Below, piece by piece: positions 55,719 to 64,000 of a DNA stretch of 64,000 bases; positions within the stretch are counted from its first letter, which is position 1, and the number at the start of each line of letters is the position of its first letter. Made by a program: the position numbers and the translations under genes. The stretch is from a virus. The stretch covers positions 124,001-188,000 of the IMG/VR virus record IMGVR_UViG_3300032242_002041; one strand, written 5' to 3'. The notes under the pieces were generated by a model. The model was not told the origin of the DNA. It saw nothing but the letters and a program-made list of their open reading frames with translations, and made no database searches.

Positions 55719-56890
55719 TTCTGGTGGCTTTCTATATTAGTATTATTAAACGAGTCAATGGCATCATACATATCTGGAAAAATTGCACGACTATTTAATT
55801 TTCTATCTTGGTCTAATTTGTTAAATTCTTCTACTGTATATTCAAGTCCGTCCCAATTGGATTTATAGGGAGTTCGATCGTCGTTTAACGAGGCAATTAC
55901 GTTGTCAATGCCAAGAATATTTGAATAATCATTTTTAGAAATTCGCTGTCTAACCAACTCTCTCTGGTGATCAGTTAGTCGTTGAATTGCCCACGGACCA
56001 CCATTATCTCTCAGATTGTAGATATTAATAGTTATTGCTCGATGAGATATATTCAAAGTTTGATGCACCAAATCAATAAAATCCCAAATTGACAACGAGT
56101 TAATATTCATAAACACCATGTTAAAACTAAGGTGATGCTTTGCAATCAAGTTAATTGTGTGTAAATTTTCTAAGAAAACATTCCATTTTCCGGGCCAACG
56201 AATATATTCATATTGTTCTGCAATTGATTCTCCGCTAACTAACCATTGTACATTACTAAACTGTTTCAACAATTCAAAAATTTTATTTTCGTGTATTAGG
56301 CTAAGATTAGTATTAACACAAATACGACAAGATTTATTAACTTCTAATAATTTTCTTAAGACTATTTCGTTTTCTTTTATCATCAACGGCTCGCCACCAG
56401 CAAGATATATTTCTTTAAGGTCGGCAGCAGATTCTAAAACATAATCTAACAAATCTCCTTTGGCTTCTTTCATCTTAACTACTTGATATTTCTGTTCGGC
56501 CCATAGTGAGCTGAGCTCAGGGTCACAATATATGCAGGCAAAATTGCAGGTATTGTTCCAACGCAAATCAAGATATTTTAAATTAAAGTTATCAATATTG
56601 TTGTAAAACTCATCACCAAGATGGTTATATTTCTTTTTAAAATGATGTTGTAAAGTATGAGTACCAATCTGAGAGTGGCAATTTTTACACCCTTCAACCG
56701 GAATATCATTTAACATCATTGTTTTGATATCGAGATTATTAGAGCCGCTTATTGTGTCTTTGATTGCAGGAGTTTTATTAATATTACCTAATTTATTTTT
56801 ACTCACACAACAATTTTCTATATTGCCTTGGGGGTCAATATACAGTGAAACCCACGGCGCTGGACAGAAATGTTTATTATCTATGGTCAT
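55715..56890 (-). CDS. Radical SAM enzyme with SPASM-like N-terminal Cys pair
   Basis: 391 residues. Unusual order: FCPAPWVSLYIDPQGNIENCCVSKNKLGN at the N-terminus (residues 8-36), which resembles a SPASM-type CAPW...GxxxxCC site, precedes the radical SAM core LDLRWNNTCNFACIYCDPELS (CxxxCxxC, about residues 109-129), IYLAGGEPLMIKE (GGE) and VNTNLSLIHEN. Such an arrangement occurs in uncharacterised phage and marine bacterial enzymes. Reaction unknown. Adjacent to a T-fold protein and to the DpdA-like gene. Confidence 0.78.
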   Translation of the reverse strand: MTIDNKHFCPAPWVSLYIDPQGNIENCCVSKNKLGNINKTPAIKDTISGSNNLDIKTMMLNDIPVEGCKNCHSQIGTHTLQHHFKKKYNHLGDEFYNNIDNFNLKYLDLRWNNTCNFACIYCDPELSSLWAEQKYQVVKMKEAKGDLLDYVLESAADLKEIYLAGGEPLMIKENEIVLRKLLEVNKSCRICVNTNLSLIHENKIFELLKQFSNVQWLVSGESIAEQYEYIRWPGKWNVFLENLHTINLIAKHHLSFNMVFMNINSLSIWDFIDLVHQTLNISHRAITINIYNLRDNGGPWAIQRLTDHQRELVRQRISKNDYSNILGIDNVIASLNDDRTPYKSNWDGLEYTVEEFNKLDQDRKLNSRAIFPDMYDAIDSFNNTNIESHQK

Positions 56891-57216
56891 TTTTGTAGCA
56901 ATTCCATAGTTACAATTTTACCAATTGATTCAGATAAGTTTTCATCAGGGGTAACAATGTGTAGTTTAATCCGTTCTTCGTCTTTTTTGTGGTCATAATA
57001 TTTGGTTTCAATTACTGTACCACCCGATACCTGTTGTACACGGAAGCGTATTGGATCCGGAAGTTCGAGACAATCTTTCGTCTCAACGTCACAGTCATCA
57101 AAACTGACGCTAATACTTCCACGTCCAATCCTAGCAGGTTTACTTTTTTCTTCACTTAATTCGTAACTAAAATCCCAACCCCATGCAACTATCTTTGCCC
57201 ATAACCATCTAATCAT
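56887..57216 (-). CDS. Small unknown protein (109 aa)
   Basis: Starts MIRWLWAKIVAWGWDFSYEL, one amphipathic or hydrophobic N-terminal stretch, then IGRGSISVSFDDCDVETKDCLELPDPIRFRVQQVSGGTVIE (beta-rich). Ends DENLSESIGKIVTMELLQK. ATGA overlap with both neighbours. I recognise it as a recurring uncharacterised protein near the DpdA-like gene in similar phages, but only loosely. Confidence 0.65.
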   Translation of the reverse strand: MIRWLWAKIVAWGWDFSYELSEEKSKPARIGRGSISVSFDDCDVETKDCLELPDPIRFRVQQVSGGTVIETKYYDHKKDEERIKLHIVTPDENLSESIGKIVTMELLQK

Positions 57217-57728
57217 TTGATAACCTCGTCCTTTGTGTATTTAGACCAGTCAGTAAACACCTCACGTTTTTGTAAATCGTGTAACGAGTGGCACCAGACG
57301 CCTGGGTTTGTTGCTGCAAAATCTCGGTCATCAATTTTAAGAGTAGCATTGTATCCAAACTGTTTAATATAAGGAAGTTTAACGCTAATCATTGGAATGA
57401 AGTTATGGAATTCTACCAGTGCGGATTCAAGTAATCCTTCTGCCTGTTGAATATCTAAATCCAAAGTACATAACCAGCCAGCTTCCAAGCAGTCTTGTAC
57501 CATGACTTCCCAATCACGCCATGCATCACCGTCATTTTTATCCAATGCTGGAAAACTCTGATTGGCACCAAAGTAGATATGTTCAATGTTGTTATTCTTT
57601 GCTTCCTGTTGGACGATTTGTGAATCCTGTACACCTACTACAAATAGTGTACGGCGTCCAAACGCAGGGGTATGTTCTACTTCGGTTCCTGTAAAGAAAC
57701 TTACTTCTTCGTGTCCTGCTCTAATCAT
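57213..57728 (-). CDS. Unknown protein next to the DpdA-like gene (171 aa)
   Basis: Started at ATG 57728 (MIRAGHEEVSFFTGTEVEH) since 57782 would extend into the coiled-coil gene. RRTLFVVGVQDSQIV, then HIYFGANQSFPAL, WLCTLDLDIQQAEGLLESALVEF and FIPMISVKLPYIKQFGYNATLKIDDRDFAATNPGVW. Not a domain I can name; alternating strands and helices suggest a TIM- or Rossmann-like small fold. Its position in the operon of the transglycosylase makes a role in base modification plausible. Confidence 0.6.
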   Translation of the reverse strand: MIRAGHEEVSFFTGTEVEHTPAFGRRTLFVVGVQDSQIVQQEAKNNNIEHIYFGANQSFPALDKNDGDAWRDWEVMVQDCLEAGWLCTLDLDIQQAEGLLESALVEFHNFIPMISVKLPYIKQFGYNATLKIDDRDFAATNPGVWCHSLHDLQKREVFTDWSKYTKDEVIK

Positions 57729-57927
57729 TTTGTTCTGTATTATAATGGGTGGATGGATTATTTTCTTGTTTAAGTATAACAATTTGTTTTTTTAATTGCA
57801 ACCTTTGTTTCTTCAAATCAGTTAGTTCAACATCATCAAACACACCGGTGCTTTCCAAACCGTCAATTCTTTTGTTGAGTGCGTGGTGTGCTTCTTCTAA
57901 ATGTTTAATTCTTCTTTCCCAAGACAT
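57721..57927 (-). CDS. Short coiled-coil protein (DUF465-like)
   Basis: 68 residues: MSWERRIKHLEEAHHALNKRIDGLE ... DDVELTDLKKQRLQLKKQIVILKQE. Two heptad helices joined by a short loop, as in the YdcH/DUF465 group. Such proteins dimerise and are of unknown function. Overlaps the neighbouring gene by 8 bases and abuts the transglycosylase gene. Confidence 0.7.
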   Translation of the reverse strand: MSWERRIKHLEEAHHALNKRIDGLESTGVFDDVELTDLKKQRLQLKKQIVILKQENNPSTHYNTEQND

Positions 57928-59627
57928 TAGGCCTCCAGATTATCTAGTTTTGATTCATCTAAATCGGCATCATCTCCATCAATGCCATCGTTTGATTCCT
58001 CTACTTCAAATAATGCATTAAATTGACTGTGTGCGTTTTTGGCTTTTTTACCTTTGAATCCGCGTGTGCCTACAATGTCCATCCAGTAACGATCATAAGA
58101 CTCAATAATGGCTTCGGCTTCGGCACGATCAGGCGTAGCAAAGATGGCTTCTACAATGTCTTTAAATCGTGTATGATCTCCGTTTTGATCCCACATCATG
58201 GCGGGCCAAGATCCGTTGTCATATTCACGATTAGCTCTTTGTACAGCTTCTAGGTGCATCCAAACATTATGGCCCATTAGTAATGCATAACTAAAACTAT
58301 CCCACGATGTCTTGCCTTCTTTGCCAATCTTGTTCAACATACCAGGTTGATAGTAACAAACATCCTTCATTTGTAACTGTAGACTGATTGGACTCTCGTC
58401 AAAGTGATCAACAAGACCATCGGCTACTACCGCTTGTCCATACGGACGAGTATCTGTTGAATACTTTTTATCGTCCGCAATTGGACTCATTCGATAGCAC
58501 CACTTTTCGTTGTGTGGAAGGTCGATGTGGTGGTAGACTTGCCCATTTGCTGTAGCCAAAAACGGCGAAGCACAATCAAAACTAATAGTAAAAGAAGGAT
58601 TAACATACTTACGAACTGCACGTTGAATGTCTGTAAGTAATACTGCCCACTCTAATTTACTTGTGCCCAAGAAGTGCATCCAATCATGCACACCTTCTTT
58701 TAACAAGCCATCGTGGCGTAATGCTACAAGTCTACGCAGGACCAAATGCACATCGCACATGTTCTGACCACCCATTGACCAACCATCAAAGTGTGTGTCT
58801 GGGTATATGGCAGGGTCACAATAGTGTTTCATTGTTTCATACCAACGATCTGCGTCAGCGTGATTGGCACCTTGTAAAACATTAAGAACTTTCATGCCAC
58901 CATTCTTGGCGCCCTTGCGGTGCTTCATGTAATAGTCATTATTATATTTGGTAGCAGCCACAGCTTCTTCTAGTGTAGTAATGCCACACTTGGCGCTGGC
59001 GTGTTTGTCATGTATGACCCAGGTTGGTATATCAAGTGTCATACCATAGTCGGCAACACCATCTAACCATTTGAGTACAGCTTCACGTTTCTTCTGTGCA
59101 GCATCTAATAGATTTTGATAATTTTTAACATGATCAATCTTAATGTATTTGGTATTACCATTCTTATCGTGCTTGGGGGTACCATCGGGTTTAAGATCCG
59201 GCACATGCTCAACACCCTTGGCCCGGAGCTCGGCCATCTTGGCCAACACCACTGGACTTGTTGGGTCGCGCCACTCACCTTCCCATAGACCTTTGGCAAT
59301 TTGGAATCCACCTGAGTCGCCTAGCATTACAGTGCCAGGTTCACGATTACGAACCATATCCTCTGACCAGTCTTGTTTGGTTAGATCCAAGTTGGCATGT
59401 CCACCCGAATACAAAGACCACTTATATGGAAATAAGCTCTTGGCGCTGTTAAGCCAGTTCATCATTTCCATATCTTTCATGCCAGCTGGCATACGAGTTT
59501 TTGGGTCTACATACGGTCCGTTTACTGGATCTCGTTGTTTACCTATGTAAGTGGCATAGAAACCACTAATAGCTGGCAAGAACACAGCATAATCGTTTTG
59601 TTTGGCTGTAAGATTATCTTGAGTCAT
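57927..59627 (-). CDS. DpdA/TGT-like guanine transglycosylase
   Basis: 566 residues. VMLGDSGGFQIAKG holds the general-base Asp of TGT enzymes (DSGGFQ, about residues 101-107). DYGMTLDIPTW, VLNVLQGAN, FDGWSMGGQ (Gly-rich base-binding region) and FTISFDCASPFLATANGQVYHH (nucleophile Asp as in TGT DC-x-x-PT-x-x-x-NG) follow in order. DpdA enzymes swap guanine for 7-deazaguanine bases in DNA, so it would use the QueE or QueD/FolE product. The zinc-ligand C-terminus of tRNA TGTs is not visible, and it is longer than bacterial TGT, which fits DNA-type DpdA. Confidence 0.8.
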   Translation of the reverse strand: MTQDNLTAKQNDYAVFLPAISGFYATYIGKQRDPVNGPYVDPKTRMPAGMKDMEMMNWLNSAKSLFPYKWSLYSGGHANLDLTKQDWSEDMVRNREPGTVMLGDSGGFQIAKGLWEGEWRDPTSPVVLAKMAELRAKGVEHVPDLKPDGTPKHDKNGNTKYIKIDHVKNYQNLLDAAQKKREAVLKWLDGVADYGMTLDIPTWVIHDKHASAKCGITTLEEAVAATKYNNDYYMKHRKGAKNGGMKVLNVLQGANHADADRWYETMKHYCDPAIYPDTHFDGWSMGGQNMCDVHLVLRRLVALRHDGLLKEGVHDWMHFLGTSKLEWAVLLTDIQRAVRKYVNPSFTISFDCASPFLATANGQVYHHIDLPHNEKWCYRMSPIADDKKYSTDTRPYGQAVVADGLVDHFDESPISLQLQMKDVCYYQPGMLNKIGKEGKTSWDSFSYALLMGHNVWMHLEAVQRANREYDNGSWPAMMWDQNGDHTRFKDIVEAIFATPDRAEAEAIIESYDRYWMDIVGTRGFKGKKAKNAHSQFNALFEVEESNDGIDGDDADLDESKLDNLEA

Positions 59628-59630
59628 CTA

Positions 59631-60353
59631 TTATTTAGACTGTGCTGGAATGATATAAGTGTAAGTAGCCAATCCAGAATCAACAGTAATCTGTGCTGCG
59701 CCATCGTCGCTGATCTTCATAACTTTATCGCCGGTTAAATCTAAAATACTAATAACTGTTTTAATTGGCCAACTCCAAGCACGTTTAAGAGTACCTGTTA
59801 CACCTGGGTGGAACACAAAGTTACCTGCGTGTGTTGAATGGTCGCCGAAGAAGAATTTTAAATCGCCGTCTTCTGTTTTTGCTTGAAAGTTAACTTCTTC
59901 GGCATTGGCACTGGCCTGCATCTTCAATCGTTGAATAGCTGCTACAGTTGGTTCAAACTCAACGTGCCAAGGAACGCCTTTAAATTTAACTGTTTTGGCC
60001 TTTTGATCAACATGTTCGGCAGCCATAAAGCGATAATTATTTTTAAAGTCGCCGGTGGCATTTTTAAAATTAATACCATCTAGTGCCCCGGTATCTTTCT
60101 TTGTTACACCAAGTTCTGCACCTTCTTTATACTCTGGCAAGTTTAATAAAATATTAAGTTTAGCCAAATTTGGCATGCCAAACAAACCAATAAACTCTGG
60201 CACCGGGTTGGTATATTTGCCTTCTACAATTACGCTACGATCTTCAGCAATACCAAATATTTCGGTTGCCTTGTCATCGCCTGTAATTTTAACTAGGTCA
60301 ATACAGCCTAATTTGTGTGTGTGTTCTACTAAGTCTAGTAAATGATCTTTCAT
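59631..60353 (-). CDS. 45: DNA polymerase sliding clamp (T4 gp45-like)
   Basis: 240 residues from ATG 60353; the longer frame is upstream sequence. The N-terminus MKDHLLDLVEHTHKLGCIDLVKIT and alternating strands (FIGLFGMPNLAKLNILLNL; VKFKGVPWHVEFEPTVAA; FKNATGDFKNNYRFM) match the T4 gp45 family length (228) and style; the C-terminal beta end TYTYIIPAQSK. It encircles DNA as a trimer for the polymerase. Lies in the usual T4-like replication neighbourhood next to the polymerase. Promoter at 60373-60401. Confidence 0.85.
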   Translation of the reverse strand: MKDHLLDLVEHTHKLGCIDLVKITGDDKATEIFGIAEDRSVIVEGKYTNPVPEFIGLFGMPNLAKLNILLNLPEYKEGAELGVTKKDTGALDGINFKNATGDFKNNYRFMAAEHVDQKAKTVKFKGVPWHVEFEPTVAAIQRLKMQASANAEEVNFQAKTEDGDLKFFFGDHSTHAGNFVFHPGVTGTLKRAWSWPIKTVISILDLTGDKVMKISDDGAAQITVDSGLATYTYIIPAQSK

Positions 60354-60372
60354 ATAATTCTCCTTGTTGTTG

Positions 60373-60401
60373 ATTGTACGTGGTTTATTTAGATTCTGCA
60401 A
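60373..60401 (-). promoter_or_regulatory. Sigma70-like promoter of the clamp gene
   Basis: TTGCAG (60396-60401), 17-bp spacer, TACAAT (60373-60378). The -35 box lies in the last codons of the methyltransferase-like gene. AAGGAG precedes the ATG. Confidence 0.7.
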
Positions 60402-61344
60402 CGGGTTTAGGTAATATTTGTGCCAAGGCCTGGCCACCACGGTATGATTGCCATTTTCCTGGTTTACGAAATTCTATCCAGGTCCACGGCCCGTTGTCGT
60501 GATAGGTAAAGTGTTGTTCAAATCCTAAACTTTCAGCAAACGATAGAATCAGTGACCCCGGTGTGTACAGCCCTGTTGTTGCTTCAACTGCTTTGACCCC
60601 TTCCCATCGATCACAGTCATTAAAGGTCATTAAGAGCATGCCCCCTGGGCGCATCTTTCTATAAAGTTCTATTAGGTATTGACGAATTATTTCAAAAGGT
60701 CTATGGTTAAAATAATTCCAAGCAAGTACTAATCCAAATTGATTATTGGGCAATTGCCACAATATATCCTGATCTTGATCTTCTCGTATTGTGTAAGTTC
60801 GTAATCTACGTTGATATGCTTCATTGAACTGTGATAAAACTGGTTTTAACAGTTCATAATCTTCGTCAACAAGATATATAGGATCATTGTTAACCATGTT
60901 GTGTATCCAAGATTCTACTCCAGGACGCAAAATCATAGTTGTATTTTGCCAACCAGAAACTCGCGTAATGCGATTTATGAGAAGTTCTCGAGTCTGGTCT
61001 GATACAGGCAAACGACTACTAAGAACATTATTAACATACTCGTTTGGGTCTCTCCATTTGTACCAACTATATCGATAAGAACGAAATTCTTCATATGTTT
61101 TATAACTATTTTGTAGGTATGGCTGTTCTTCTTTTCTAATTTGATCGTATACTTGACGTTTAATAGTGTTGAATGCACTTTCAAATTGATCAAATGAATT
61201 TAGTACATCGGAACGCAGATTTTCTAATTCTGAATGCTGAGATATTTGAATAATTTTTTGTAATTCTGCGTCAGCAAACCGTTTGGCATCTATTGCGGTT
61301 ATAGAACACAGTTGATTGTAGTAGTTAACTAGATCGCTTAACAT
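60385..61344 (-). CDS. SAM methyltransferase-like protein
   Basis: 319 residues from ATG 61344, which follows the polymerase stop with one base between; ATG 61356 (overlapping) is possible. Residues about 1-130 are helical; residues about 195-290 contain WQLPNNQFGLVLAWNYFNHRPFE and YRKMRPGGMLLMTFNDCDR, which look like motifs IV and V of a class I methyltransferase, but motif I is not clear. Recurs beside the polymerase gene in related marine phages. Substrate unknown. Confidence 0.5.
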   Translation of the reverse strand: MLSDLVNYYNQLCSITAIDAKRFADAELQKIIQISQHSELENLRSDVLNSFDQFESAFNTIKRQVYDQIRKEEQPYLQNSYKTYEEFRSYRYSWYKWRDPNEYVNNVLSSRLPVSDQTRELLINRITRVSGWQNTTMILRPGVESWIHNMVNNDPIYLVDEDYELLKPVLSQFNEAYQRRLRTYTIREDQDQDILWQLPNNQFGLVLAWNYFNHRPFEIIRQYLIELYRKMRPGGMLLMTFNDCDRWEGVKAVEATTGLYTPGSLILSFAESLGFEQHFTYHDNGPWTWIEFRKPGKWQSYRGGQALAQILPKPVAESK

Positions 61345-61345
61345 A

Positions 61346-64000
61346 TTACCACTCAAATAAAGTTTGGAAGGTATTTTCGGTGTTAGTAGCTGCCGCTAGA
61401 TCCCATTCCAACACACCTAACAAATTGTCTAATTTTTGATCTACCACTGTGGCTTCCATTTCGCTGTCATCAAATGGTAGTTCTTTAAACCACGTAGGAA
61501 GATGTGTTTCATCAGTAGGATAACCTATTGACGTCCAGCCCAGTGGGTTTGCTTTAAGTTTGCAAACAATAGTTTTCATGCCATCTACAATTTGCATACT
61601 ATACTTGTCACTGTTCATACGACGCAAATTGTTCCAGTTAAGTGCGGCACGGACATGTCCTGGCATGTTGGCTTTGCCTAGGCGTTCTTCTTCCTTGCCA
61701 TATTTGGTCAAGTTGTTTACACGCTTAGGACTACCCTTTTCCCAACCTGGACGTTCTTTGAACTTGTACTTGAACTCGCGAATCTTTTCAATGATTTCTT
61801 CACGACTTGTGCCAATTAGTACCTCATCAAGAATTTGACTTAGGAATTCTTGAATAACCTTAGGAGTATCACTACGCTTGAGATCTAATCCCATGGCTTT
61901 TACTTTACCCGGTGATCCGTGTGTGTCTACACGCTTGTTTTCTTTGTCGTAGTACATGACAGCATACCGCTTTTTAGTAATAAACAAGCCTTTACTGGCA
62001 ACAATCTCACGTCCACCTTTAATAACATCGCCCATCTCCCTAGGCACGTGAAATGCTTGTTCCATAAAACCTGGAAAGCTATCGTTAACTTGATCAGCAA
62101 TACTGTTATACAGTCGAACGGCAATTTCACGACTCCAGGTCATGTTGCCTGCTTCTATTTCTTTTTGTAGTACAGGATACGCTGTAAAATAACACGAGTC
62201 TGTATCACCATATATAATTGCCTCGCCTACGTGATCATACACACCTGTGATACATTCGTTCACATACGCATCCATATGCCGGGCAATTGCACGACCAGTA
62301 AGAGTTGTGGATTGACCAATACGCTTATCAAAGAAACGGCAACCAGGATTAAGAATAGCACCATAGAGACTGTTGAGGTTAATCTTTTTAACAAGTTGAC
62401 GCTTGTCCCAGTATTCTTCATCTTCTGCATTTTTACACTCCTTTAATCGGGCCTGCATCTCTTTACGTTCAGCATACCAACGTTTTAACAATCCTGGAAT
62501 AACAGCTTCCTTCTCATAGGTAAAGATAGTACCGTTAGCGGTAATCATCCAAGGATGATTGCTATCAAAAATTATCTTCCATATGTCAGCGGCACTGTGT
62601 ACACTCTCCTCACCGTCTTTCCAGTCAATGGTAATTTCTGTACCTACTTCGGTATTCATGACTGCTTCGTATTCTAAACTTCCAAACAGGCCTTCCCATG
62701 CCCCGGCAAATGAGCTACCTGCTCGCATCTTATCACCAATATAGCGTTCAGTCATTATAGGTCGGAGTTGTCCTACAATAGTTTCAGGTCCCATATTAAG
62801 TGCTCTAATAGCACTTGGATACAGTGAGTTAATATCTATACTACCTACATACTCGTGTATGCCTTTTTTTGGAAACGCAACATAGGCACCTGCGGCTTGT
62901 GTGTCTTCATCCGAATAGCGTTCCTTGCGATTAGGCACAACCATACCACGCTCGTGTGCTTCGTTAATAATTGCTTGTTCTGTTACAGCTACAGCACCCA
63001 TTGTAGTTTGTAGTAACACTGTGTTTTCGTGTGCTAGGGTATTGGCCAAATCCAAGAACTTTAATTTCTTATCCAGCTTGGCAAGAATCATTGTGTCCTG
63101 ACGGTTATATTCGATAAACTTTTTAAAGTTTTGATTGTACAATTGATCAAGTGTGCCTTCAAACACCGTCTTGGTTTCTTGTAACTCATATTCAGCAATA
63201 GCATCCAAACTATAACTATGGCGTTCTTCGTATGTGTACTTGCGATACAGTTGCATATAGTCCATATGCACACGACCAATTAAATCGTAGGTTTCGTTTT
63301 CTGCACCAAAGCGTTCGAACATACGTTTCTTAGGGTACTGGTTCCACAGGCAAAATCTGCGTGTATCATCCTTGCTGAGAATACGTGTAACACGATTTAC
63401 TGTGTAGGGTATATCATAACCCTCTGAGTTCCAACCGGATAGTGCATCGGCGTCTTCGATAAGGTCCAAGAATGTTTTTAACATTTCATCTTCACGCTCA
63501 AAGACGACGCAGTTTTCAAACTCCTTGGCAATTTCGTTCGCAGTTGCACGACTCATATGCTTGGGCGGAACAACTAGCGTGACCATTTGATCGAGCCATT
63601 GCAAGTAGACCGAGATTGCAGTGATAGCATTAAATGGATCTGTTGTTGGTGAGAAACCACGTTCGGGATCAAAGTCTACTTCAATGTCAAAGAATGCTAC
63701 GTTTAACTTGGGACCATCTTGCCCTTTGTAGTTTTCTTCTAAGCACCGAAAGATTGGATTGATATCACTCTCATACAGTTGCTTGCCTGACTGTATGCGA
63801 ATTTCTTTACGAAACTCTTTGTTGTTGCGTGTGCTGAATCTACTGACAGGTGTGCCGAATAGGCTTAGGAATTTACCACGAGGATCCTCGTAATAAAATA
63901 CATAGTTGGCCGGATATTCTTGATAGGTTCTACGTCCATCCTTCCGTTCAACTACATGAATACGATCGTGTTCACGATCAAATAGTGCATCTACATAACT
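61346..64000 (-). CDS. 43: Family B DNA polymerase (T4 gp43-like), N-terminus cut by window edge
   Basis: The frame runs open to base 64000, about 884 residues visible; the start lies outside. The TTG at 63604 is an internal codon, not a start. Exonuclease motifs: LNVAFFDIEVDFD (Exo I), SGWNSEGYDIPY (Exo II) and EYNRQDTMIL (Exo III). Polymerase motifs: GSIDINSLYPSAIRAL (motif A), KKINLNSLYGAILNPG (motif B) and AIIYGDTDSCYF (motif C). Ends FQTLFEW, a short C-terminal clamp-type peptide as in T4-like polymerases. This is the replicative enzyme, and its proofreading site is intact. Confidence 0.95.
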   Translation of the reverse strand, partial: SYVDALFDREHDRIHVVERKDGRRTYQEYPANYVFYYEDPRGKFLSLFGTPVSRFSTRNNKEFRKEIRIQSGKQLYESDINPIFRCLEENYKGQDGPKLNVAFFDIEVDFDPERGFSPTTDPFNAITAISVYLQWLDQMVTLVVPPKHMSRATANEIAKEFENCVVFEREDEMLKTFLDLIEDADALSGWNSEGYDIPYTVNRVTRILSKDDTRRFCLWNQYPKKRMFERFGAENETYDLIGRVHMDYMQLYRKYTYEERHSYSLDAIAEYELQETKTVFEGTLDQLYNQNFKKFIEYNRQDTMILAKLDKKLKFLDLANTLAHENTVLLQTTMGAVAVTEQAIINEAHERGMVVPNRKERYSDEDTQAAGAYVAFPKKGIHEYVGSIDINSLYPSAIRALNMGPETIVGQLRPIMTERYIGDKMRAGSSFAGAWEGLFGSLEYEAVMNTEVGTEITIDWKDGEESVHSAADIWKIIFDSNHPWMITANGTIFTYEKEAVIPGLLKRWYAERKEMQARLKECKNAEDEEYWDKRQLVKKINLNSLYGAILNPGCRFFDKRIGQSTTLTGRAIARHMDAYVNECITGVYDHVGEAIIYGDTDSCYFTAYPVLQKEIEAGNMTWSREIAVRLYNSIADQVNDSFPGFMEQAFHVPREMGDVIKGGREIVASKGLFITKKRYAVMYYDKENKRVDTHGSPGKVKAMGLDLKRSDTPKVIQEFLSQILDEVLIGTSREEIIEKIREFKYKFKERPGWEKGSPKRVNNLTKYGKEEERLGKANMPGHVRAALNWNNLRRMNSDKYSMQIVDGMKTIVCKLKANPLGWTSIGYPTDETHLPTWFKELPFDDSEMEATVVDQKLDNLLGVLEWDLAAATNTENTFQTLFEW

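Noticed and set aside
63602-63604. A TTG start for the DNA polymerase at 63604.
   Set aside because: The frame remains open through 64000 and contains Exo I (FFDIEVD), so the gene continues beyond the window.
1-64000. Integrase, transposase or insertion sequence.
   Set aside because: I found none of the usual catalytic motifs or terminal repeats; the region looks like a lytic phage genome.

Overview
The window looks like a piece of a large tailed-phage genome of the T4-like (Straboviridae/Kyanoviridae-type) group. The evidence is a family B DNA polymerase (T4 gp43 type, cut by the right edge), a gp45-type sliding clamp, a T4 RNase H-like 5'-3' exonuclease, dense overlapping small genes mostly on the minus strand, NATAAATA-type late promoters, at least ten tRNAs and a phage-borne tmRNA. 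The DNA is AT-rich. The host is not stated by the sequence. Two TctC/Bug-type and one DctP-type solute-binding protein, a lipoprotein, an outer-membrane-barrel-like protein and a permuted tmRNA point to an aquatic proteobacterium, with Betaproteobacteria my best guess; this is inference.

Layout. 0-9.9 kb (minus): small phage proteins, a metallopeptidase-VWA protein with its MoxR AAA+ partner, a TIM-barrel/DUF4214 protein, and a tandem array of about ten small proteins sharing a C-terminal F-x-[LI]-[KR]-[FWY] signature. 9.9-14.2 kb: two proteins of a TEK-motif glycosyltransferase-like family, two tRNAs and an RNA polymerase omega (RpoZ) homologue. 14.2-31 kb: an accessory island where strands alternate. 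It holds four radical SAM enzymes, two PP-loop ATPases, three Fe/2OG-oxygenase-like proteins, a SAM methyltransferase, an SGNH hydrolase, a third TEK protein, two TctC-type binding proteins, a seven-tRNA region and a highly structured unknown RNA. 31-35 kb: a circularly permuted tmRNA, duplicated small proteins, a DctP-type protein, a third PP-loop protein and a CAU tRNA. 35-48 kb: exonuclease, two SGNH proteins, sugar-nucleotide genes (UDP-glucose dehydrogenase, RmlB, RmlC, epimerase, glycosyltransferases), NAD synthetase, a phosphoribosyltransferase, QueE and QueD. 48-55 kb: HIT protein, a mucin-like stalked lipoprotein, FolE, GalE, a short DegT-like protein and a GT-B glycosyltransferase. 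55-64 kb: a second QueD-like T-fold protein, a SPASM-type radical SAM enzyme, a DpdA/TGT-like transglycosylase, the clamp, a methyltransferase-like protein and the polymerase.

How the genes may work together. FolE, QueD, QueE and the TGT/DpdA-like enzyme form most of a 7-deazaguanine DNA-modification route with no QueC visible, so the base could be a 7-carboxy form unless the host or another part of the genome supplies QueC. Sugar-nucleotide enzymes, glycosyltransferases, SGNH hydrolases, sulfotransferase-like proteins and radical SAM/PP-loop/2OG enzymes look like a large small-molecule or glycan tailoring programme whose product I cannot name. Transcription signals are unusually readable: sixteen candidate early sigma70 promoters all have a 17-bp spacer, several have the -35 box fused to the stop codon of the preceding gene, two seem to drive leaderless messages, and six NATAAATA late elements lie within 9 bases of a start codon.
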